Below, in pieces: positions 1-6,147 of a DNA stretch of 11,811 nucleotides. The DNA comes from Rubrobacter sp. (GTDB lineage: Bacteria > Actinomycetota > Rubrobacteria > Rubrobacterales > Rubrobacteraceae). The notes beneath the pieces were generated by a model. That model saw only the letters and a program-made list of their open reading frames with translations. It was not told the origin of the DNA and searched no databases. The stretch is taken from positions 1 through 11,811 of the forward strand of contig JACDFX010000015.1 of the NCBI GenBank assembly GCA_013815575.1, in the 5' to 3' direction. The first letter of the stretch is position 1, and the number at the start of each line of letters is the position of its first letter. The translations under genes were made by a program, and so were the position numbers.

Positions 1-1365
1 GTCGAGAGCCGCCTGCAGGTTGAAGGAGTCGTACTGCAGGCCCGCCGGGTTGGCCGTCGGCTCGTCGAACGGCTCGTAGAAGTTCCTGCGCCGGATCTCG
101 GCGGGGTCCATGTCGAGCTCGCGGGCCAGGGAATCCATGGCCCTCTCGATGGCGTAGCAGGCCTCGGGGCGTCCGGCGCCGCGGTAGGCGTCAGTCGGCG
201 TCAGGTTGGTGAAGACGCCCTTGATCTCGATTGAGAACGCATCAAAGGTGTAGACGCCGGGGAACATCGCCGCCCCGCTGACCGCGATGACCGGGGTCAG
301 GAGTTGGAGGTAGGCGCCCATGTCGTCGAGAAGCTTCACCCTCATCCCGAGGATCTTGCCGTCCGAGTTCGCGGCGAGCTCGATGTCCTGGATCTGGCCG
401 CGGCCGTGGATGGTCGCCTGGTAGTTCTCCGAGCGATCCTCGACGTACTTGACGGGCACGCCGAGCCTCTTGGCCAGCACGACGGCCATGATCTCCTCGC
501 GGTAGATGTTCAGCTTGGAGCCGAACCCGCCCCCCACGTCGGGGGCCACCACCCTGATCTGGTTCTCGGGTATACCGGTCGACAAGGAGAGCACGATCTT
601 GGCGAGGTGGGGCACCTGGGTGGACGTGTAGATGACGTACCCTCCGTGCCCGGGGTCAGGGTATGCGACCATCGCCCGCGGCTCGATGGCGGTCGGGAGC
701 AAACGCTGCTGGATGTAGCGCTCCTTGATGACCACGTTGGCCCGCGCGAAGGCCTCGTCGGTGTCCCCCTGCCCCTGCACCTCGGGACCCCGGATCTCCG
801 CGCCCGCGTCGCCCGGATCGTCGGTCCGGTCGAAGAGCTCGTCCGTGTTCCCGACGTTCGCCGTGTAGGTGAAGCACTCGTTGGTACCCAAGTCCTCGTG
901 AACCAGCGGGGAGTCTTCCTTGAGGGCGTCCTCCATGTTCACGATCGCGGGCAGAGGCTCGTAGTCAACCTCGATAAACTCGAGGGCGTCCTGGGCAGCG
1001 TAGCGGTCGCTCGCCACCACCACCGCCACCACGTCGCCCACGTGGCGCACCTCGTCCGTGACGATGGGCGGGAAGAAGGGGGTCTTTTGCTCCTCGGTGA
1101 CCACCGCCGCGCACGGCACGCCGCCGGGCCACTCCTCCGCGAGGTCAGCGCCCGTAAAGGCGGCGACGACGCCGGGCCTCTCCAGGGCGGCCGAGACGTC
1201 CAGCTTCGTCACCTTCGCGCGGGCGAAGGGGCTCCTGAGCATGGACAAATGCACCATGCCGGGCATCTTGATATTGTCGGTCCAGTTGGCTTTGCCGGTT
1301 AAGAGGTTCGGGTCCTCCTTTCGAAGTAGCCCGCCCCCCATGTAGCGTTCCGGTGCCTGGGTCAC
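1..1365 (-). CDS. Molybdenum hydroxylase large subunit (xanthine/CO dehydrogenase family, form II CoxL-like), 3' end cut by window
   Basis: This is the molybdopterin-binding catalytic subunit of a xanthine/aldehyde/CO dehydrogenase-type enzyme. The 455 residues visible are roughly the N-terminal 55-60% of a family that is usually near 780 residues; there is no stop before the window edge. The N-terminus has the family pattern RKEDPNLLTG (residues 16-25) and LRSPFARA (43-50). The cofactor-binding motif GGGFGSK is at 278-284. The active-site loop reads AYRGAGR at 393-399, the form II type, and not AYxCSFR of true form I CO dehydrogenases, so the substrate may not be CO. The GTG start at 1365 is chosen for its AAAGGAGG site 7 nt upstream; an ATG eight codons later is less well placed. 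It lies 14 bp after the small-subunit gene, whose stop codon touches the ribosome binding site, so the two are probably cotranscribed. Family certain, substrate unknown. Confidence 0.93.
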   Translation of the reverse strand, partial: MTQAPERYMGGGLLRKEDPNLLTGKANWTDNIKMPGMVHLSMLRSPFARAKVTKLDVSAALERPGVVAAFTGADLAEEWPGGVPCAAVVTEEQKTPFFPPIVTDEVRHVGDVVAVVVASDRYAAQDALEFIEVDYEPLPAIVNMEDALKEDSPLVHEDLGTNECFTYTANVGNTDELFDRTDDPGDAGAEIRGPEVQGQGDTDEAFARANVVIKERYIQQRLLPTAIEPRAMVAYPDPGHGGYVIYTSTQVPHLAKIVLSLSTGIPENQIRVVAPDVGGGFGSKLNIYREEIMAVVLAKRLGVPVKYVEDRSENYQATIHGRGQIQDIELAANSDGKILGMRVKLLDDMGAYLQLLTPVIAVSGAAMFPGVYTFDAFSIEIKGVFTNLTPTDAYRGAGRPEACYAIERAMDSLARELDMDPAEIRRRNFYEPFDEPTANPAGLQYDSFNLQAALD

Positions 1366-1379
1366 TCCAGCGCCTCCTT

Positions 1380-1844
1380 TTAGCTCGTCTGGCCGGCGGC
1401 TTGCTGCACGGCCTTGACGATGTTTTCGTAACCGGTGCAGCGGCAGTAATTGCCCTCCAGGGCCTCCCGGATGTCTTCCTCGTTCGGGTTCGGGTTCTCC
1501 TTGAGGAAGCTCACGGAGGCCAGGATCATGCCGGGCGTGCAGTACCCGCACTGCAGGGCGTGCTGCTCGTGGAACGCCGTCTGCATCGGGTGCCAATCGC
1601 CGTTGGTCTGCAAGCCCTGGACCGTCGTGATCTCGTGCCCGTCAGCCTGCACCGCAAAGAGCGTGCAAGACTTGACCGACTCCCCGTCCAACAACACGGT
1701 GCATGCCCCGCAGTTGGAGGTGTTGCACCCGACCATCGTCCCCGTCAGGTTTAGCCCCTCACGCAGGTAGTGCACCAGGAGCAACCGAGGCTCGACCTCG
1801 TGCTCGTAGGTGACGCCGTTTACGCTTACCTCGATCCTACGCAA
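1380..1844 (-). CDS. Molybdenum hydroxylase small subunit, two [2Fe-2S] clusters (CoxS/CutS-like)
   Basis: This 154-residue protein is the iron-sulfur subunit that passes electrons from the molybdenum site. The plant-type [2Fe-2S] cysteines are C40, C45, C48 and C60 (GCNTSNCGAC). The second cluster uses C99, C102, C134 and C136 (QCGYCTPGM and CRCTGY). All eight ligands are present and the length is normal for the family. The start is TTG at 1844: an in-frame TAA sits two codons upstream, no later start codon fits before the ferredoxin fold, and AAAGGAGA lies 6 nt upstream. It is the first gene of the leftward operon, directly before the large subunit. The FAD (medium) subunit gene usually found with these two is not upstream; it may lie beyond the left edge. 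Confidence 0.95.
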   Translation of the reverse strand: MRRIEVSVNGVTYEHEVEPRLLLVHYLREGLNLTGTMVGCNTSNCGACTVLLDGESVKSCTLFAVQADGHEITTVQGLQTNGDWHPMQTAFHEQHALQCGYCTPGMILASVSFLKENPNPNEEDIREALEGNYCRCTGYENIVKAVQQAAGQTS

Positions 1845-2258
1845 CCCTTATCTCCTTTCCCTCACGCGTCCCCCGACCGGAAACCACGTCTGTGCAATTC
1901 CCACTAACCTCAACGTTCCCCCGGCCATCCCCAAGCCGCCGTCAATAAGATTACATGAGCCGATTTTTCCCCATAAATACGGCGATTGCGCTCCCTTTCC
2001 CCTTTCTCTTGAAAGTGCGGGCAGTGTAGCACGGCGGGTTTTTTTGTGCATTTCGCCGGCCGGGCGAAGCTGGCGAGTTTCGAAGAGGGTAGTCGGAGGC
2101 GCTGAGGACACACACCAGCGTTCACTACCACGACCCGCGATACAGGATTTGCATGAATGGGATGCGTTCGGTGGGCGGGGTCCCACGGGGTCGTCGGGCA
2201 GGCTGTAGAATCTTCGCGCGATCAGGCAGGCGCCCAGGCGTCTGGATGGAGGGGGTTT
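1845..2258. other. Intergenic region with divergent promoters expected
   Basis: This gap of about 414 bp separates the leftward molybdenum hydroxylase operon from the rightward HTH-mop pair. Open frames across it on both strands have no recognisable protein pattern. It is more AT-rich than the genes around 1940-2050 and contains a run of seven T at 2039-2045 with no convincing hairpin. Both operons must start from here, but I could not find a promoter with both boxes close to consensus. TAGAAT at 2206-2211 is a possible -10 for the rightward pair. Confidence 0.5.
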
Positions 2259-2588
2259 TTGGATCCGGAACCCATGCTCGAAGTTTTGGCGCGCTCGGCG
2301 GATTTGCGGCCGTTCCGGGGCTTGATCGAACGCGTCGAGGCCTACGACCGCGAGCACAGCAGCGACCTGATCCGGACCCTTCGGGCCTTTTTCGCCGCCA
2401 ACGCCAACGCGAGCGAGGCGGCGGACCGGCTCTACTTGCACCGCAACAGCCTCCCCTACCGTCTGACGCGCGTGCAGGAGCTTACTGGGCTAGACTTGAA
2501 AGACCCTCGGGCGCGGCTAGCGCTGCAGCTCGGCCTGCTGGCAACTACTACCGAAAGGAACAACACAGATGAAGATGAGCGCCCGTAA
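2259..2588 (+). CDS. Short stand-alone PucR-type helix-turn-helix protein
   Basis: This is a likely DNA-binding regulator of 109 residues consisting almost only of the C-terminal helix-turn-helix of the PucR/CdaR family. AYDREHSSDLIRTL (28-41), the turn NANASEAADRLYLHRNSLPYR (48-68, read with one residue break after 57) and LTGLDLKDPRARLALQLGL (75-93) follow the family closely. Full PucR proteins are usually 400-600 residues; the sensory N-terminal part is absent here. The TTG start at 2259 is chosen for GGAGG 6 nt upstream; an ATG at 2274 is an alternative, and a far-upstream ATG at 2157 adds residues with no family similarity. The last 20 bp overlap the mop gene in another frame, so translation is probably coupled. 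The placement next to molybdate-binding and molybdate-uptake genes suggests, by inference, a molybdenum-responsive regulator. Confidence 0.8.
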   Translation: MDPEPMLEVLARSADLRPFRGLIERVEAYDREHSSDLIRTLRAFFAANANASEAADRLYLHRNSLPYRLTRVQELTGLDLKDPRARLALQLGLLATTTERNNTDEDERP

Positions 2589-2787
2589 CCGGCTCCCCGG
2601 CACGATCACGGAGATAGTAAAGGGCGAGGCCGCCGCCAAGGTCTCCCTGCAGGTTGGCGACAACCACATGGTCGCCCTTATCACCCGCGAGAGCGCCGAT
2701 GAACTCGGCCTGGAAGTGGGCCAGCAGGTAACGGCCCTCGTCAAGGCCACGGACGTGATGGTCCTGACCGACGAGGGCCTGGCCTAG
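2569..2787 (+). CDS. mop: Molybdenum-pterin-binding protein Mop (single TOBE domain, molbindin)
   Basis: This 72-residue protein is the length of a one-domain molbindin. MSARNRLPG (3-11), the TxI(V)KG turn, AAKVSLQVG, and ITRESADELGL followed by VTALVKATDVMVL (56-68) are the standard Mop/TOBE pattern. Family members assemble into rings that bind several molybdate or tungstate ions, serving storage or sensing in the cytoplasm. The ATG at 2569 has AAAGGA 9 nt upstream; a second ATG two codons later is possible. It overlaps the helix-turn-helix gene by 20 bp. In ModE a helix-turn-helix is fused to TOBE domains, so this pair may be a split version of the same design (inference). It converges on modB across a shared terminator. 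Confidence 0.95.
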   Translation: MKMSARNRLPGTITEIVKGEAAAKVSLQVGDNHMVALITRESADELGLEVGQQVTALVKATDVMVLTDEGLA

Positions 2788-2811
2788 AGGGGTGTAAACC
2801 GCTCTAGTTTT
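2784..2811 (+). terminator. Rho-independent terminator of the HTH-mop operon
   Basis: CTAGAG (2784-2789) pairs with CTCTAG (2802-2807); inside, after one G-G mismatch, GG pairs with CC around a 6-nt loop (2793-2798). Four T follow directly at 2808-2811. The hairpin contains the stop codons of both mop and the convergent modB. The leftward direction has no T-run, so it probably works only rightward. Confidence 0.65.
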
Positions 2812-3640
2812 CGTAATCCACCGCTTTTTTCGTCAGGTATCTGACGGCCAGGATCACGACGAAGGCGAAGCCCAGGACGAGCACCGATAGGGCCACGGCG
2901 GCGTCGATGTTGCCCTGAAACTCGGCGAAGATGGCGAGCGGGACGGTCTGGGTGACGCCCCGGAAGCTGCCGGCGAAGACGATGGTGGCCCCGAACTCGC
3001 CCAGGGCGCGCGCCCAGGCCATCATCGCCCCGGCGATCAGGGCCGGAAACGTCAGCGGCACCGTCACCTTCGTAAAGGCCGAGAGACGCCCCGCCCCGTC
3101 CACCAGGGCCGCCTCCTCCACGTCGCGGCGCACCCCCGCGAACCCCACGGCCGCCTGCCGCACGTAGAAGTGGCCCGCGACGAAGACTTCGGCGATAACG
3201 ACCGCCACGGTCGTGAAGCTAAGCGTTATCCCGAACACGCTCAGGTACTGCCCGACCAGGCCAAACCGCCCGAAGGTCAACAGCAACGCGATGCCCGCCG
3301 CCGACGGCGGCAGCACCGCCGGTATGTCCACCAGGGTCTCGACGATCTTCTTGCCGGGAAAGTCCGCCCGGGCCAGCACGTAGGCCGCGGGCGTCCCGAG
3401 GGTGATGATGATCGCCATCGAGATCGAGGTGGTCTTGATGCTGAGCAACAACGCGTCCCGAGCCACCGGCGAGGCCATCGCCCGCCACGAGTCCTCGCTG
3501 ACGGTCCAGATGACGAGGCTCAGGATGGGCAGGCTGATAAACCCCGCCAGCAGCGCCAGCGCCGCAACCGCCAGCCCGGAGGCGAGCGCGTCGCCAGACC
3601 CCGAACGCCGGGGAAGCCGGCCGCCCTTTCCCCGGCCCAT
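2804..3640 (-). CDS. modB: Molybdate ABC transporter permease ModB
   Basis: This is the inner-membrane permease for molybdate uptake, 278 residues with hydrophobic segments near 18-47, 63-90, 105-135, 137-158, 196-212 and 246-267. The ATPase-contact EAA loop is at 176-184 (EAALVDGAG), and the ModB signature RALGEFGATIVFAG is at 211-224. The ATG at 3640 overlaps the modA stop as TGATG, which favours this start by translational coupling; a GTG at 3664 inside modA is the alternative. An ATPase gene (modC) would normally follow, but the next gene is mop, convergent on the other strand. The ATPase must be encoded elsewhere or shared with another transporter. Confidence 0.93.
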   Translation of the reverse strand: MGRGKGGRLPRRSGSGDALASGLAVAALALLAGFISLPILSLVIWTVSEDSWRAMASPVARDALLLSIKTTSISMAIIITLGTPAAYVLARADFPGKKIVETLVDIPAVLPPSAAGIALLLTFGRFGLVGQYLSVFGITLSFTTVAVVIAEVFVAGHFYVRQAAVGFAGVRRDVEEAALVDGAGRLSAFTKVTVPLTFPALIAGAMMAWARALGEFGATIVFAGSFRGVTQTVPLAIFAEFQGNIDAAVALSVLVLGFAFVVILAVRYLTKKAVDYEN

Positions 3641-4482
3641 CAAGCGGCGGGCTCGAAGCCCCACTTATCCAGCACGCGCTGGCCCTCCTCGCCCGTCACG
3701 AGATTCACCCACTTCCGCGCCAGCTCCGGGTCCTTCGCGTCCTTCAGAGCGGCCACCGGGTACGTCGCGATTATGTTCAGGTCAGGAGGGATCGGAACGA
3801 TGTCGACCCGGTCCCGGATGTCGGGCGTAAAGTCGCTGGCGTAGCCGAACGTCGCGTCCGCGTCCCCCACGACCACCCGGTTCACCGAAGCCCGTACGTC
3901 GGCCTCCCGCGAAACGACGTTCGAGAGGACGTCCTTCTCGAAACCGGCCCCGTACTCCTCGTCGGCCTTGCCGAGTATCTCCAGGGCGTAATCCGCGGCC
4001 GGTACCCCTCTCTCGGCCAGCACGAGCTTGACGCCGGGCTTCGCGACGTCCCGAAAACCCTCTATACCCGCCGGGTTGTCCTTCGGCACCATGACGACCT
4101 CGCGGTTCTTGACGAACACCTCGGGCTCCCCATCGACCAGGCCGTCCTTCGTGGCGGTGTCCATCTCCTCTTCGGAGGCTGAGGCGAAGACGTCGGCGGG
4201 GGCGCCCTGCTGTATCTGGGCTAGCAAAGTGGAACTCGACTCGAAGCTCTGGCGTACCTCCACGCCCGGGTTCTGCTCCTCGAACGTCTTCGCCAACTCG
4301 CCAAAGGCGTCCGTGAGCGAGGACCCGGCGAGCACGGTCAACGTGCCTCCCCCGCCCTCACCGCCATCACCGGATCCACCGCCGGAGCCGCCGCCTGTGC
4401 TGCCCCCACCACACGACACCAGGCCGGGCAGCATCGAGAAGCCGCACGCAAGCGCCGCGAACCTCGACCGAATCGGACCCAC
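3640..4482 (-). CDS. modA: Molybdate-binding lipoprotein ModA
   Basis: This is the extracytoplasmic substrate-binding protein of the molybdate ABC transporter, 280 residues. A short signal peptide ends in the lipobox LVSC (residues 21-24), so C24 should be lipid-anchored; a Gly/Ser-rich linker (25-46) follows. The mature domain has LAGSSLTDAF (51-60) and FESSSTLLAQI with GAPADVFASA (80-102), which match ModA and carry the serines that bind the oxyanion; VVGDADATFGY (204-214) is also typical. The start is GTG 4482, with AGAAGGCGG 6 nt upstream and a signal peptide of normal length; an upstream ATG at 4587 would add 35 Arg-rich residues before the signal peptide and is unlikely. Tungstate cannot be excluded as a ligand. 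It is the first gene of the modAB operon. Confidence 0.93.
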   Translation of the reverse strand: MGPIRSRFAALACGFSMLPGLVSCGGGSTGGGSGGGSGDGGEGGGGTLTVLAGSSLTDAFGELAKTFEEQNPGVEVRQSFESSSTLLAQIQQGAPADVFASASEEEMDTATKDGLVDGEPEVFVKNREVVMVPKDNPAGIEGFRDVAKPGVKLVLAERGVPAADYALEILGKADEEYGAGFEKDVLSNVVSREADVRASVNRVVVGDADATFGYASDFTPDIRDRVDIVPIPPDLNIIATYPVAALKDAKDPELARKWVNLVTGEEGQRVLDKWGFEPAA

Positions 4483-4515
4483 GCTCGACCGCCTTCTCTG
4501 TGGGACTTTGCAAGA

Positions 4516-4571
4516 CGCCCCGAACTTCCGGGGCGCGGGCCTACATATTAGGGAACGGTGGGACCGCGGTC
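4516..4571 (-). promoter_or_regulatory. modA upstream region: leader hairpin, possible -10 and palindrome
   Basis: Reading leftward toward modA there is a perfect 10-bp palindrome GACCGCGGTC (4562-4571), a possible -10 TAATAT (4550 to 4545), and then a 7-bp perfect stem CGCCCCG/CGGGGCG with a 6-nt loop (4516-4535). A second inverted repeat, GTGCA-AGC-TGCAC, lies just outside at 4575-4587. I saw no good -35. The palindrome sits where a repressor could block the polymerase, and the hairpin would be near the 5' end of the transcript. It lacks the size and motifs of a full Moco riboswitch. Confidence 0.4.
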
Positions 4572-4659
4572 TTCGTGCAAGCTGCACAGACTTCCGGCCC
4601 GTGACCTACTCTATTGTGTCTATGATCCCGGAACATCGGCCCGGACGTGGACCGGCGGT

Positions 4660-4702
4660 TATTATTGTCGTGGTGCGTACTAATCGTAGAGAGGAGCAAC
4701 CG
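4660..4702 (+). promoter_or_regulatory. Possible -10 box and ribosome binding site of the GAF gene
   Basis: TATTAT at 4660-4665 matches five of six -10 positions and would give a leader of about 30 nt. No matching -35 lies 16-18 bp upstream. GAGGAG at 4691-4696, 6 nt before the ATG, is a good ribosome binding site and fixes the start of the GAF gene. Confidence 0.35.
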
Positions 4703-5185
4703 ATGGGCGAGAGAACGGAGCTGCGGCAGGACCTCAAGACGGAGGTCGAGAGGCTCGTGGCCTCGGACGCATCCGACGAGGAGGTGCTAAATGGTGCGGT
4801 GCGGCTGGTGCACGACGCGCACCCGTCCTGGGACTGGAGCGGCATCTACCTGATGCGGGGCGGCGTGCTGGTGCTCGGTCCGAAAACGGCGCCGGCGGAC
4901 CACGACCGGATCGAGGTCGGGGAGGGCGTCTGCGGGACGGCGGTGGCCGAAGACAAGAACCAGGTTGTCGAGGACGTGCGCGAGGTCGAGAACTACCTGG
5001 CCTGTTCCATCCACACGCGCTCGGAGATAGTCGTCCTGATCCGGCACGAAGAAAGTATCGTCGGCCAGTTCGACATCGATTCCGACACGGTCGGCGCGTT
5101 TACTTCGGAGGACGAGGCGTTGCTCGAAGAACTCGCCGAGGTCGTCGCCCCGCGCGTCGCCTCCCTCGTCGGAGACGGTTCCTAG
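4703..5185 (+). CDS. GAF domain protein related to free-methionine-(R)-sulfoxide reductase
   Basis: This is a one-domain GAF protein of 160 residues. GIYLMRGGVLVLGP (47-60), GEGVCGTAVA (73-82), VVEDVREVENYLAC (88-101) with SEIVV after it, and GQFDIDSD (121-128) follow the fRMsr (YebR) pattern. That enzyme reduces free methionine-(R)-sulfoxide using three cysteines, numbered 84, 94 and 118 in E. coli. Here C77 and C101 have exactly the 24-residue spacing of the last two, but the first position is His67. The AACDAAS-like motif after the last Cys is also altered (CSIHTR). It may be a two-cysteine variant reductase or a sensor that has lost the reaction. It stands alone: modA is divergent upstream, and its stop overlaps the stop of a convergent thioesterase remnant. 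Confidence 0.8.
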   Translation: MGERTELRQDLKTEVERLVASDASDEEVLNGAVRLVHDAHPSWDWSGIYLMRGGVLVLGPKTAPADHDRIEVGEGVCGTAVAEDKNQVVEDVREVENYLACSIHTRSEIVVLIRHEESIVGQFDIDSDTVGAFTSEDEALLEELAEVVAPRVASLVGDGS

Positions 5186-5370
5186 CCGACCAGGATCTTC
5201 TCCAGCGCCGACCGCATCTCTTGCGGTAGAGGAGTCACTTTGCGGCCCTCGCGTTCGACGTAGAAGTGGACGAATAGGCCCTGGGCGGCGGCGGTCTCGG
5301 CGTCGTTTGGAAGGGCCCGATCTCGTACCGCACGCTGCTGCGTCCCAGCCGCGCGGCGCTAAACGCTGAG
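5182..5370 (-). pseudogene. Truncated and frameshifted C-terminal remnant of a 4HBT-type acyl-CoA thioesterase
   Basis: Read leftward, one frame gives RLGRSSVRYEIG and, after a shift near 5307-5313, another frame gives NDAETAAAQGLFVHFYVERE and then MRSALEKILVG ending at TAG (5184 to 5182). Together these match the last third of YbgC/FcbC-like hotdog thioesterases. The N-terminal two-thirds are missing; that space is taken by the end of the GntR regulator gene. The change of frame fits loss of a single base. No start codon or ribosome binding site serves it. I infer a decayed gene left by a rearrangement. A sequencing error could explain the frameshift but not the missing front. Confidence 0.65.
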
Positions 5371-6111
5371 TTCGACGGGTCCGACGGAGAGCTCGTTGTA
5401 GTGCTGGTAGCGTTCGGGATGGAAGTACGCTTCGACGGACTCCACCGGCGCGTCGCCGGTGACCAGGGTGACGCGCCGCACCCTCAGTACGGGCACCCCC
5501 TCCGGTATCTCCAACAACCCGGCCACGTCGTCGGCGGCTATTGCCGCCCCGATCCACTGCCGCGCGTGCTCGACCTCGAGCCCGGTCCTCTCCTCGAAGA
5601 GCCGGCTAAGGGAGACGCTGCCGTAGTCCGCATGCTCTAGAGCGGGGAAGCGGCCTATCGGCAGGTGCGAGTCGCACACGAAGATCGGACGCTCGTCCGC
5701 CAGCCGAAGCCGCCGCACGAAAAGCACCCTCTCCCCCGCCTCGACTTCCAACCGCGCCGCCACCTCCTCGTCGGCGGCCCGTCTCTCCCGCACAACGAGC
5801 CGGGCCCCCGGCGTATACCCCCACCGTTCGATCTCCTCTGAAAAACTGTGCAGGTACGCCAGGTTGGACCGCAGCCTCGGGCTCGCCAGGAAGGTCCCCC
5901 GCCCCGGCTCCCGCCGCACGAGCCCCTGCCGCCTGAGCTCGTCCAGCGCCCGCCGCGCCGTCGTCCGGCTCACCCCGTAGTCCGCGACCAGATCCGCCTC
6001 GCTCGGTAGCCGGTCCCCGACCCCAACCTCCCCGGACGCGATGATCTCCGTCAACCCAAGCAAGATCTGATGGTATAGCGTCCCCGCACTCGTTCGTGAC
6101 AACGGCTTCAT
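5359..6111 (-). CDS. GntR family transcriptional regulator with UTRA domain (HutC subfamily)
   Basis: This 250-residue regulator is of normal length. The winged helix lies at about 10-77, with LPSEADLVADYGVSRTTARR (35-54) and the wing GLVRREPGRGTF (63-74) matching GntR. The UTRA ligand-binding domain runs from about 85 (SFSEEIERWGYTPGARLV) to near 245. UTRA domains bind small molecules such as sugars, fatty acids or histidine intermediates; the ligand here is unknown. I take ATG 6111 as start although TTG 6147 is in frame: that TTG is part of a TTGACA -35 box, and there is no ribosome binding site before either, so the mRNA is probably leaderless. It is divergent from the methanol dehydrogenase gene and may control it, itself, or both (inference). 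Confidence 0.9.
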   Translation of the reverse strand: MKPLSRTSAGTLYHQILLGLTEIIASGEVGVGDRLPSEADLVADYGVSRTTARRALDELRRQGLVRREPGRGTFLASPRLRSNLAYLHSFSEEIERWGYTPGARLVVRERRAADEEVAARLEVEAGERVLFVRRLRLADERPIFVCDSHLPIGRFPALEHADYGSVSLSRLFEERTGLEVEHARQWIGAAIAADDVAGLLEIPEGVPVLRVRRVTLVTGDAPVESVEAYFHPERYQHYNELSVGPVELSV

Positions 6112-6147
6112 GTAACCATCTGTAGCATCAAAGTATTGTTGTGTCAA
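6112..6147 (-). promoter_or_regulatory. Leaderless promoter of the GntR regulator
   Basis: TTGACA (6147 to 6142) is a perfect -35; after a 17-bp spacer, TACAGA (6124 to 6119) serves as -10. Seven bases later is the ATG at 6111, so transcription should begin at or within a few bases of the start codon. There is no Shine-Dalgarno sequence. The segment 6111-6128 resembles a segment upstream of the methanol dehydrogenase gene and may be the regulator's own operator. Confidence 0.65.

Noticed and set aside
304..1302. Rightward open frame of 332 codons opposite the large subunit
   Set aside because: It is the mirror of a strongly conserved molybdenum hydroxylase gene and has a His/Val/Arg-rich composition with no domain.
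2010..2045. Possible rightward terminator ending in seven T
   Set aside because: No stable stem precedes the T-run (only GTGC/GCAC with a 10-nt loop), and no rightward gene ends here.
1848..2441. Leftward open frame of 197 codons across the gap upstream of the small-subunit gene
   Set aside because: It overlaps the well-supported HTH gene on the other strand, has no recognisable domain and an Arg/Pro-rich composition typical of a shadow of GC-rich DNA.
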